The notes below the pieces were generated by a model. That model was not told the DNA's origin. It made no database searches and saw only the letters and a program-made list of their open reading frames with translations. Shown piece by piece: positions 36,242 to 43,683 of a stretch of DNA of 64,000 bases; positions within the stretch are counted from its first letter, which is position 1, and every line of letters begins with the position of its first letter. The position numbers and the translations under genes are program-made. The stretch is from Corynebacterium aurimucosum ATCC 700975 (GTDB lineage Bacteria; Actinomycetota; Actinomycetes; Mycobacteriales; Mycobacteriaceae), in NCBI RefSeq assembly GCF_007672725.1, contig NZ_VDTC01000001.1:124001-188000 (forward strand), given 5' to 3'.

Positions 36242-37396
36242 ATGAAATTCTTTCGCTCCGCACTTGCGGGCATTCTCTCGGCGGGGTTGATCATCTCCCC
36301 CGCCCTCGCACAGCCGGCACACGCACAAGCACTGGATACGATGAGCAGCGATGCCGCCAACATCGATCAGCACTCCAGCGCCCTCGATCCCATCGCCTTA
36401 GGCCCGTTGGCACCTCTACTCTTCGCCGACAACATTTTCGCCGCCTGGGCACAGGTGCTTCAGCTATTGAAAATCCCGGCGTTGGCACCAGACGCTACGC
36501 GCCCACCGGCGACGGCAGCCCCGGCACAACTGCGCGAACTGCGTCACGTCCAGGACAACGTATGGGAGCTCAGGGCCTATTCACCGGCCATGGACCGTGT
36601 CATCACCAACGACATCATTCTTCCCCCAGGAGGATTGGAGAACACGCAGCCCCGCCCGAGCTACTACCTACTGGGTGGTGCCGGCGGTGGCGAGGACGCA
36701 CTGTGGTGGGACGGCGGAGGGGCCTCCGAGTTCTTCCGTGACAAGCAGGTCAATGTCATTTCCGCGCGTGGCGCATATGGCTCGATGATGTCCGACTGGG
36801 CGCAGCCCCATGACACCCACGGAAAATACAAGTGGGCCACCTATCTGACCAAGGAACTCCCGCAGCTTATCGACGCCGAGTTCCACGGCAACGGCCGCGA
36901 CGGAATCGCGGGTCTAAGCAACTCCGGCGGCCCCGCATTGGAGCTAGCCACGTTCGATCCGCGCTTCAAAGTGTCTGGTTCCTTCTCCGGTTGTCCCTCG
37001 ACCACAGGTGTTCTCGCGCAGTCCTTTGCGTGGGCAAGTGCTGCGTTCTACGGCACTGACCCGGCTCGCTCCTTCGGCGCGCCGTGGGATCCGGCGTGGG
37101 CGCAGCATTCGCCGGTTCTCAACCTCGATCAGCAGCGCGGGCGTAAAACCTTCGTCATCGTCTCTCGCGGCGGCCCGGCCGATTTTGACGTCGACATCGA
37201 GGACTCACCACTTCCCGCACTGGGCCTCAACGAGCGTTTGGATTATTGGTGCAGCTCTTATTACGCCAAGCAGGCCACCGCAGCTGGCGTAGACCTTGAC
37301 TATTACGAGCTTCCCGCGGGGCGCCACACATGGGGGCTGTTCCGGCGCGAGCTGGCCATCAGCTGGGCCACGGTGGGCCCAGCGCTCGGGGTGTGA
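36242..37396 (+). CDS. Secreted corynomycolyltransferase / antigen-85-like esterase
   Basis: The 384-residue exported alpha/beta hydrolase starts at ATG 36242. TATTGT 6 nt upstream and no ribosome site indicate a leaderless mRNA. A signal peptide covers about residues 1-28 (ALAQPAHAQA). The fold resembles antigen 85 and Cmt proteins: YYLLGGAGGGEDALWW, KWATYLTKELPQLID, the nucleophile elbow GLSNSGG with Ser226, an acidic residue near 314-318, and His362 in GRHTWGLFRREL, equivalent to GTHSWEYW in antigen 85. It would transfer corynomycolates between trehalose mycolates and arabinogalactan outside the membrane. GLSNSGG replaces the usual GLSM(A/G) elbow, so substrate or rate may differ. Confidence 0.82.
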   Translation: MKFFRSALAGILSAGLIISPALAQPAHAQALDTMSSDAANIDQHSSALDPIALGPLAPLLFADNIFAAWAQVLQLLKIPALAPDATRPPATAAPAQLRELRHVQDNVWELRAYSPAMDRVITNDIILPPGGLENTQPRPSYYLLGGAGGGEDALWWDGGGASEFFRDKQVNVISARGAYGSMMSDWAQPHDTHGKYKWATYLTKELPQLIDAEFHGNGRDGIAGLSNSGGPALELATFDPRFKVSGSFSGCPSTTGVLAQSFAWASAAFYGTDPARSFGAPWDPAWAQHSPVLNLDQQRGRKTFVIVSRGGPADFDVDIEDSPLPALGLNERLDYWCSSYYAKQATAAGVDLDYYELPAGRHTWGLFRRELAISWATVGPALGV

Positions 37397-37436
37397 CCCT
37401 AGATCACCGCAGGCTGCAGAAGTAAAATCAACATTC

Positions 37437-38840
37437 ATGAATGTCATGGATACTTGGGAGCCCACGCTGGGCACCGGACCACTGTTAGGGATTGCGGTTG
37501 CGGCCATCGCCGTCATCCTCGTCCTCGTCATCTACTTCAAGGTGCACGCCTTCGTCACACTCGTCACGGTCTCCGCGCTCACCGCCTTGGCCGCTGGCAT
37601 CCCGCTGGATGGTGTGGTTCCCACCATGACGAGCGGCTTCGGCTCAACCTTGGGATCCATGGCCTTGCTGGTGGGGTTGGGCGCCATGATCGGGCGTCTG
37701 GTAGAAACGTCTGGCGGCGCTAAAACGCTTGCCGACGCCCTCGTGAAACTCTTCGGCGAAGACAAAGCGCCCCTAGCACTCGGCGTGGCCTCCCTCATCA
37801 TGGGCTTCCCCATCTTCTTCGACGCGGGGCTCATGGTGATGCTGCCGGTCATCTTTGCCGTCGCCAGGCGCCTGGACGGCCCAGTTCTGGCCTACGGCAT
37901 CCCCGCCGCCGGCGCCTTCTCCGTCATGCACGTCTTCGTGCCACCGCACCCGGGCCCTGTTGCCGCCGGTGAGTTCTTCAGCGCGGATATCGGTCTCATT
38001 CTCATTTTTGGCCTCCTCGTTGCGCTGCCCACGTGGTATCTCTCCAGCTACCGTTTCGGGCTCCACCTGGGAAAGAAGTATCCCTACCGCCTCGAGGAAG
38101 CCATCACCGGCGCCTTGGTCAGCGATGCCGAACTCCCGGATCGCCCGGCCTCCCCGGCCTCAGTAATTGGCATCCTGCTCATCCCCATGATCCTCATCTT
38201 CGGCAATACCGGGTTGACCACGCTGGGCACCGCTGGTGTTGTTGATCCTTCCGCCACGTGGGTGCGCTTCTTCGTCTTCCTGGGCCAGACGCCCATCGCG
38301 CTGTTGATTACCACTCTTGCAGCGATGGCTGTGCTGGGCCTGCGCCGCGGGGAAGGCAAGAGCGCGATTGAGAAAACCGTGGAGTCTTCGCTCGGACCGA
38401 TCTGTTCCGTCGTCCTCATCACCGGCGCGGGCGGCATGTTCGGCGGGGTGCTGCGCACCAGCGGTATCGGTGATGCGCTGGCGGACTCCATGTCTAACCT
38501 CGGCGTCCCCGTTATCCTGGCCTGCTACCTCATCGCGGTAGCCCTGCGCCTGGCGCAAGGCTCGGCCACCGTTGCGCTGACGACGGCCGCCGCGCTCATG
38601 GTGCCCGCCGTGGAGGCCGGCGGCTTCAGCGAAATCCAGCTGGTCCTCATCACGCTCGCCACCGCAGCCGGCTCCGTCTTTGGCAGCCACGTCAATGACT
38701 CGGGCTTCTGGCTCGTTGGCCGTCTCATGGGCATGGACGTGTCCACCACCCTGAGGACGTGGACCGTCAACCAAGCGCTGATCTCCTCGATTGGCTTCGG
38801 CATCGTCCTTATCTTCTACGGCGCCTCTGCGCTGTTCTAG
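37437..38840 (+). CDS. gntP: Gluconate:H+ symporter (GntP family)
   Basis: The 467-residue GntP permease starts at ATG 37437. TAAAAT (37423-37428) lies 8 nt upstream, so the mRNA may be leaderless. About 12-14 helices; family marks include MTSGFGSTLGSMALLVGLGAMIGRLVE, MGFPIFFDAGLMVMLPV and FVPPHPGPVAAGE, then GSATVALTTAAALM and GSHVNDSGFWLV near the end. It imports gluconate. Gluconokinase is encoded convergently next to it; the two stop codons overlap inside a shared CTAG (38837-38840). The pair supplies 6-phosphogluconate to the pentose phosphate pathway. Confidence 0.9.
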   Translation: MNVMDTWEPTLGTGPLLGIAVAAIAVILVLVIYFKVHAFVTLVTVSALTALAAGIPLDGVVPTMTSGFGSTLGSMALLVGLGAMIGRLVETSGGAKTLADALVKLFGEDKAPLALGVASLIMGFPIFFDAGLMVMLPVIFAVARRLDGPVLAYGIPAAGAFSVMHVFVPPHPGPVAAGEFFSADIGLILIFGLLVALPTWYLSSYRFGLHLGKKYPYRLEEAITGALVSDAELPDRPASPASVIGILLIPMILIFGNTGLTTLGTAGVVDPSATWVRFFVFLGQTPIALLITTLAAMAVLGLRRGEGKSAIEKTVESSLGPICSVVLITGAGGMFGGVLRTSGIGDALADSMSNLGVPVILACYLIAVALRLAQGSATVALTTAAALMVPAVEAGGFSEIQLVLITLATAAGSVFGSHVNDSGFWLVGRLMGMDVSTTLRTWTVNQALISSIGFGIVLIFYGASALF

Positions 38841-39328
38841 GCCTGCAGGTACTCGGCCGCCGCAGCGGCCAGTTCCTCCGGGGTGGCACTGACGTCGAGC
38901 ACCAGCCCTGCCTCCTCCGGCCGAAGTTCCTCTAGAGTCTCGAACTGCGAATCAAGCAGGGACACCGGCATGAAGTGTCCGGTCCGCCGGCTCATGCGTT
39001 CCTTGAGCAATTCATAGGAGCCATGCAGGTGGATGAAGACCGTATCGGGTGCTGCGGCGCGGATGATGTCACGGTAGGAATGCTTGAGCGCGGAACAGCC
39101 CACGATGGCTCCGGACTCTTGCTCGGCGAGAAAGCGGCCGATAGATTCGAGCCAGGGTTGCCGGTCATCGTCGTCAAGCGCCTGCCCCGAGGCCATCTTT
39201 TCGATGTTCGCCGCCGGGTGCATATCGTCCCCATCCCGGAAGGGCAGGCCGGTGCGCTGCGCCAGCAACTCCCCGACCGTCGATTTTCCGCAGCTCGAGA
39301 CTCCCATGATCACCACGTGCTTGCGCAT
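38837..39328 (-). CDS. gntK: Gluconokinase
   Basis: The 163-residue P-loop kinase phosphorylates gluconate to 6-phosphogluconate with ATP. GVSSCGKST (9-17) is the Walker A motif; RDGDDMHPAANIEKM and GCSALKHSYRD are the substrate-lid segments of the GntK/IdnK family, and HLHGSYELLKERMSRRTGHFMP covers the lid arginines. TAAGGAGG gives a good site for ATG 39328. It is convergent with gntP and overlaps its stop codon. Length and motif set are normal. Confidence 0.92.
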   Translation of the reverse strand: MRKHVVIMGVSSCGKSTVGELLAQRTGLPFRDGDDMHPAANIEKMASGQALDDDDRQPWLESIGRFLAEQESGAIVGCSALKHSYRDIIRAAAPDTVFIHLHGSYELLKERMSRRTGHFMPVSLLDSQFETLEELRPEEAGLVLDVSATPEELAAAAAEYLQA

Positions 39329-39396
39329 CAATCCTCCTTAAGACAGCACCCGATCCTACGCGCTACGGGGCGTCGCGCGGCTGACCACAGCGCGGC

Positions 39397-39783
39397 TTAG
39401 CCCAGTGGACCGTAGCCGAAGTCGCCGCGCTGCACCTCGCCGCGGGCATTCGGATCAAAGGTGGCACACAAAGCCGCCGCCACGTAGCGCACGCCGCCCT
39501 CCGGCGCGGAGGAGCCGACGCGCTCTGCACAATTCTCAAGAGCAGGCATGCCGATACTCTGCCCCGGCATAGTCATGGAAAAGAAGGACGCCGCCATCAT
39601 GGTGTTGCCATCGGCGCGCACGTACTCCGAGGAGCCCTTGATGGCCTGCCAGGCAACCGCCCCGACGGGATCGGTGCGGAACTGATCCCGCTCAGTCTGA
39701 GTCAGCTCAGCGTTGGCGGCGGGCACGGACAGCGTCGTGATGAGAAGTGCAGCGGATGCGGCGAGTAAAGAAAACTTTTTCAT
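39397..39783 (-). CDS. Small exported protein of unknown function
   Basis: A 128-residue protein with a clear signal peptide (MKKFSLLAASAALLITTLSVPAANA, cut near residue 25). The mature ~100 residues are soluble, with two cysteines (in LENCAERVG and AALCATFD) that could form a disulphide, and a Gly-rich C-terminus (FGYGPLG). No catalytic motif is visible. I do not recognise the family; similar short exported proteins occur in corynebacteria. It is on the minus strand between gntK and mmuM and probably has its own promoter. Confidence 0.7.
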   Translation of the reverse strand: MKKFSLLAASAALLITTLSVPAANAELTQTERDQFRTDPVGAVAWQAIKGSSEYVRADGNTMMAASFFSMTMPGQSIGMPALENCAERVGSSAPEGGVRYVAAALCATFDPNARGEVQRGDFGYGPLG

Positions 39784-39826
39784 AGGAACACTCTATCCTC
39801 TGACCCGAGGATTGTCGCGGCGTTTT

Positions 39827-40717
39827 CTATTTGTCTTCGAAGCGGATCGATCGGCACAGCTGCCGAATCTCAGCGGGCCCCACGCGGCAGCAGCCGCCCA
39901 GAAGGCCGACCCCAGCCGCGCGCATTGTTGCTGCCGCCTCAGCCAATCCCACCGCGCCGGCCGGAGCAGGACGCCAGTCGCGGGCGCCGTGGTCCCAGCT
40001 CTCTCCACTGTTGGGACAGGCTAAAAGCGGCTTATCCGTTCCAGCACGCAATGCTTTCACCGCCGCCAAAGCCTGCGGTGGGCGCACACAATTCACCCCC
40101 ACGGCACCCAGCCGCGGTGCCTGGTTGGCCAGCGTAATCACCTGCGAGAGCTTCGTCGGGTCGGCCGCGATGGCACCGGTGATGCTCAACGCAAAGGGCT
40201 TGGGCTGGGCCGAGAGCAGTTCCAGAAGCACCGCGGCCTCATCGACATTCGGGATGGTTTCAGCAAGAAGGAAGTCGGCCTCCGTATCCGCGAGCACCTC
40301 TACCCTGCGGGTATGCCAGCGGCGCAATTCGTGCGCCGAAAGACCATAGGCACCGTCGTACTCGTTGCCCCGGCCCGGACCTGCTCCATAGGGGCCAACG
40401 GATGCGGCAACCAATTGATCACCGTGGGCAGCATGTCTGTCGCCGGCCTTGCGGGCGGCGTCACGCGCTACCGTGACGCTGCGGCGCAAAAGAGACTCCG
40501 CCTCCCCGCCCAGCACATCGAAGGTGATTTGATAGGAGGCCGTGGTGGCAACCTGGGCACCGGCGGCAAAGAAGTCCGCATGGGCAGATTCGATGAGGGC
40601 AGGGGTCTCACGCAGCACGCGCGCCGACCACAGCGGGCCCGAGATGTCGTACCCCAGGGCTTCGAGGTGGGTTCCAAGGCCGCCGTCGAAAAGCAGCGGC
40701 GCGTCAAAGAGGGCCAT
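39827..40717 (-). CDS. mmuM: Homocysteine S-methyltransferase
   Basis: The 296-residue zinc-dependent methyltransferase uses S-methylmethionine (or SAM) to methylate homocysteine to methionine. LFDGGLGTHLEALG opens the barrel, GVNCVRPP gives the first zinc cysteine and GGCCRVGP the cysteine pair near the C-terminus. ATG 40717 is chosen because TAGGCT lies 8 nt upstream (leaderless), while longer in-frame starts lack any signal. It is a single gene: its neighbours are a small exported protein and a long intergenic region, so no pathway partner is visible here. Confidence 0.88.
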   Translation of the reverse strand: MALFDAPLLFDGGLGTHLEALGYDISGPLWSARVLRETPALIESAHADFFAAGAQVATTASYQITFDVLGGEAESLLRRSVTVARDAARKAGDRHAAHGDQLVAASVGPYGAGPGRGNEYDGAYGLSAHELRRWHTRRVEVLADTEADFLLAETIPNVDEAAVLLELLSAQPKPFALSITGAIAADPTKLSQVITLANQAPRLGAVGVNCVRPPQALAAVKALRAGTDKPLLACPNSGESWDHGARDWRPAPAGAVGLAEAAATMRAAGVGLLGGCCRVGPAEIRQLCRSIRFEDK

Positions 40718-41272
40718 GGCGCACGAGCCTAGCAATGCGTGGGCAGCCGACCCCCACCACGACAATAGGCTTCATTAATAGTTGCATTACTTTTCTTAAT
40801 CTTCCATCCCTCAACGCTGAGGTTCAACAACCCTTATTCCTGCTCATTGCCATGCTTTTCGACGTCCCGCTCTTACCTGTATTCCTCACTGGACAATAAA
40901 CGGAAACTATACTTTCCCAGGCTTAATCCAGGGATTTCTAAAGATTTACCTGAGTTTTTGAGAATAGTTGATACGTCACCAGCACTTTCTTGAGAAGGCT
41001 TTCCATCAACCTAAGAAGCCACCCCCAAGTGCCACCCCCGCCGCCCGTCGTTTCTAAAGAAAACTATGCAATTTCAAGCCTTCAGGGCGGCAAACCCAAA
41101 AGAAACTTAAGCCCGCCGCGCGAAGACACATAAACTCACAGACAAACCTTAAAACTGCTGGTCAAGTGGCTTTTCAGCGCCCCGAAGGGCTTTAATTTTA
41201 AGTGAAAGTACCGCTCGGTACGAGGTCGAAAAAGCCTCCACTTAACACCTGAAGCAAAAAGAGGTGCCCGCC
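40718..41272. other. 555-bp intergenic region, AT-rich, no gene seen
   Basis: The left end holds the mmuM promoter. The middle (about 40760-41120) is AT-rich with many stop codons in all frames, and I find no gene, tRNA or clear regulatory motif there. The right end (about 41175-41270) is strikingly structured and is listed separately as the leader of the CAP-domain gene. Confidence 0.6.
41198..41266 (+). promoter_or_regulatory. Structured 5' leader: three-way junction plus ribosome-site hairpin
   Basis: Four perfect helices are packed in 69 nt before the CAP-domain gene. P1 pairs 41198-41204 with 41239-41245. Inside it, P2 is GTACC-GCTC-GGTAC (41208-41221) and P3 is GAGG (41222-41225) with CCTC (41235-41238), so P1-P3 make a compact three-way junction. 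Directly after, CACCT (41246-41250) pairs with AGGTG (41262-41266) and hides the GAGG ribosome site 8 nt before ATG 41273. Upstream, GCCC-CGAA-GGGC (41179-41190) precedes TTTAATTTT, like an attenuator. It may be a riboswitch, thermosensor or protein-binding leader; no known class is recognised. Confidence 0.45.
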
Positions 41273-41827
41273 ATGTTCCGCCTCCCATTCGGACATAAAG
41301 CCACAAAGCTCGTCGCCCCGGTTGCTGCCGTTGCAGCACTCTTCGCCGGTTCCATCAACGCCCCTGCTCAGGCCGGTAGTTCCTTCGGTGCATTCAACCC
41401 GGCCGACTTCGGCTTCACCATGCCGTCCGTTGCCGGCCCGGCAGCCCCGGCTCCCCACGCTGCAGCCAGCGTTCAAGGCCTTATTAATCAAACCAATGCG
41501 CAACGTGTGGCTAATGGCCTCGCACCGCTGCGCGTTGATCCAAACCTGACCAACCTGGCACAGGATTGGGCCAATACCTTGAGCCGCGATGGCCGGACCC
41601 GCCACCGTCCGAACTACTGGACCTTCTACCCCGCCGGCCTGCCCGCTGGTGGTGAGAACGTCCTCCAGGCATGGAGCGACTACTCCGATGCCAGCCTGAT
41701 GAAGCTGTGGATGGATTCCCCCGGCCACCGCAAGAACCTGCTCGACCCCCGCGCTAAGTCCGTGGGAATCGGCCTGACCGTCGCTCCCGACGGCCGGTTG
41801 TACGCCGTGCAGAACTTTGGGCGGTAG
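41273..41827 (+). CDS. Secreted CAP-domain (SCP/PR-1-like) protein
   Basis: A 184-residue exported protein: signal peptide to about residue 35 (AGSINAPAQA), a short Gly/Ala/Pro-rich spacer, then a CAP domain from ~65. Marks are LINQTNAQRVANGLAPLRVDPNLTNLAQDWANTL, GENVLQAWSDYSD and LMKLWMDSPGHRKNLLDPRAKSVGIG, with a final strand ending in AVQNFGR. It is a compact bacterial CAP protein (CAP_2 size). The canonical upstream His is uncertain (HRPNYW), while HRKNLL is kept. Function outside the cell is unknown; envelope or host interaction is possible. Its leader contains a three-way-junction-like structure that hides the ribosome site. Confidence 0.83.
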   Translation: MFRLPFGHKATKLVAPVAAVAALFAGSINAPAQAGSSFGAFNPADFGFTMPSVAGPAAPAPHAAASVQGLINQTNAQRVANGLAPLRVDPNLTNLAQDWANTLSRDGRTRHRPNYWTFYPAGLPAGGENVLQAWSDYSDASLMKLWMDSPGHRKNLLDPRAKSVGIGLTVAPDGRLYAVQNFGR

Positions 41828-41998
41828 GCTCGCGCCTTCTACCGCTGATGCGCGCCTGTGAAGATGAGGCTGTCACTCTTCACAGGAGCGTCGGCCGTTG
41901 TGCGCTTCCGGAGCCGTGCTGTACGTACTCTCTTTTTATCCTCTAAACTTGCTTCCAACACTCAATTACCAGGGCAGTATGCATCGATAGGAGGGGCT

Positions 41999-43132
41999 AT
42001 GACCGTGCGCGTCCCCATGTCCCCGCCTGTCCTTGAATGGGCTGTTGAGAGAACGCAGCTCCCCATCAATGAATTGGAAAAGAAGCCTGACTTCCACTCC
42101 TTGCGCTCTTGGCTAATAGGTGAAAGTACCCCAACATTCAGGCAAGCACAGAAGCTGGCCAAACTTGCTGGGATCCCTTTTGGCTATCTTCTACTCGAAA
42201 AGCCTATCCAACGCACCCCTCGCCTTCCTGATTTTAGGACTCACGGGAGCACTCCGTTGTCCGGATGCAGCCCTGCGCTTGAGCAGACAATCTATGCCTG
42301 TGAACGACGCTTAGAGTGGTATGCAGAGGATGCCCTCGCCAACGGTATTGCAGGGCCTAGTTTTATCGGTCGGTTCTCTACAGATACGCCGGCGCAAAAG
42401 GCCGCCGACTGGTCAAGCACTCTTCTAAATTGGACTCCAGGTAAGCATGAGCGCAACCGGAGCCGCGTAGCAACGCTGGCTGATGCTATTGAGCGCGCCG
42501 GTATTTTGGTTATGCGTAGCTCCATCGTGGGCAATAACACCCACCACAAGCTCGATCCTGATGAGTTCCGCGGTTTTACGTTGATCCGGAATTCCTATGG
42601 CCTCATCTTCATCAACACCAGTGATTCTGGAGTGGGCAAACTATTTAGCTTGGCTCACGAGTTCGGCCACGTACTTCTTGGCGAACAAGGTGTTTCCGGT
42701 GGCTCTCTCAATCAGCGCGCTGTCGAGCGTTGGTGCAATCAGTTCGCTGCAGATTTTCTTGTCTCTGCCAAGGACTTACTCACAAAATGGTCTGAACCAA
42801 AAGACTTAGAAGCGGTGTGCCATTGGGCATACAAAACTTTCGGGGTCAGCCGTGACGTCACTGTATGGCTGCTCGTAGGTAACGGTGCGCTCCCCCGAGA
42901 AGCTGGTCAGCGCTTCATCAAAGAAGCCCCGCGCCCAAGGACAACGCAACAGTCTGGCGGTGGTGACTTCACTCTTGGCCTACGCTCCCGTTTGGGCGGG
43001 CTCTTTCTCGAAGCGGTCACTGGAGCGCTCGCTGAAGGCAGAATTGGTGAACGCGAAGCATCCCGTCAGCTTGGTATCAAAAAGATCAGCACTATTGAGG
43101 CCTTGGTGGATCGCTATCAGGGGCTGCCATGA
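41999..43132 (+). CDS. ImmA/IrrE family metallopeptidase with N-terminal HTH (antitoxin-like partner)
   Basis: A 377-residue protein starting at ATG 41999 behind AGGAGGGG. Residues 1-65 contain an Xre-like helix-turn-helix region (SLRSWLIGESTPTFRQAQKLAKLAGIPFGYLL). The zinc-peptidase motif AHEFGHVLLGE carries His220, Glu221 and His224, and AADFL supplies the third-ligand helix. Such proteins cleave repressors or act as the antitoxin-side partner of DUF4411 PIN proteins. The stop overlaps the next start by 4 nt (ATGA). Base composition is AT-richer than its neighbours, which suggests acquisition. It stands at the edge of the defence island, convergent with the helicase operon. Confidence 0.82.
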   Translation: MTVRVPMSPPVLEWAVERTQLPINELEKKPDFHSLRSWLIGESTPTFRQAQKLAKLAGIPFGYLLLEKPIQRTPRLPDFRTHGSTPLSGCSPALEQTIYACERRLEWYAEDALANGIAGPSFIGRFSTDTPAQKAADWSSTLLNWTPGKHERNRSRVATLADAIERAGILVMRSSIVGNNTHHKLDPDEFRGFTLIRNSYGLIFINTSDSGVGKLFSLAHEFGHVLLGEQGVSGGSLNQRAVERWCNQFAADFLVSAKDLLTKWSEPKDLEAVCHWAYKTFGVSRDVTVWLLVGNGALPREAGQRFIKEAPRPRTTQQSGGGDFTLGLRSRLGGLFLEAVTGALAEGRIGEREASRQLGIKKISTIEALVDRYQGLP

Positions 43133-43623
43133 CGCGCTACCTAATTGATTCCAATATTGTTATCAACGCGGTTCGAAGTTATCCTCGCGACGTGTTTCCA
43201 AGTTATTGGAGCTCTTTCGAAACCTTCGTGGCCACTCAAACGTTTTTCTTCCATGACACTGTGCAAGAAGAACTGGAACGGAGACAAGACTCTGTTTCAG
43301 AGTGGTTCCAGGACTTCGTCCCTCATGGCCAAATCTTGCACGTAGACGACGCTGAAATTGAGTCATACCGTCTTTTATCCAAATGGGCAGCCTTCCAGCG
43401 CAAGCCTCGGTTTGATGAAGCAGCAGTACAAGAATTTCTCAATGACGCTGCCGATTCATGGATCGTGGCTTCTGCTCATGCCCGAGACCTCTCAATCATT
43501 ACCGATGAGAAACCCCAACCGCGCAGAGTCAACAGAGTAAAGCTTCCCGACGCCGCTGCAGCATTAGGGGTTCACTGCTCCACCTACTTGGATTTCCTCC
43601 GGTCACGAGGAATCACGTATTAG
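43129..43623 (+). CDS. DUF4411 PIN-like ribonuclease (toxin-like)
   Basis: The 164-residue protein has a PIN-like fold: RYLIDSNIVI with Asp7 at the first strand, EELERR near 47, DAADSWIVASA with Asp109, and SIITDEKPQ with Asp near 127, the acidic set expected for metal-dependent RNA cleavage. DUF4411 proteins are regularly encoded next to ImmA/IrrE proteins as toxin-antitoxin-like pairs. It overlaps the metallopeptidase by 4 nt, so the two are co-translated. It lies only 60 bp from the end of the convergent helicase operon, and together they form the left flank of the defence island. Confidence 0.8.
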   Translation: MTRYLIDSNIVINAVRSYPRDVFPSYWSSFETFVATQTFFFHDTVQEELERRQDSVSEWFQDFVPHGQILHVDDAEIESYRLLSKWAAFQRKPRFDEAAVQEFLNDAADSWIVASAHARDLSIITDEKPQPRRVNRVKLPDAAAALGVHCSTYLDFLRSRGITY

Positions 43624-43683
43624 GTGGGGATGCGGCCAAGGAAGTGATCTTCAAGAAACTTCCGCTTTTCACCGCCGTACCAC

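Noticed and set aside
37392..37408. CRP/GlxR-like site (TGTGA-N7-TCAC) before gntP
   Set aside because: GlxR control of gluconate genes is known in corynebacteria, but the spacing is one base longer than the consensus and the site overlaps the previous stop codon, so I do not call it.
41021..41050. C-rich stretch considered as a 6C RNA
   Set aside because: C-runs of five are present, but the paired stems that define the 6C motif are absent.
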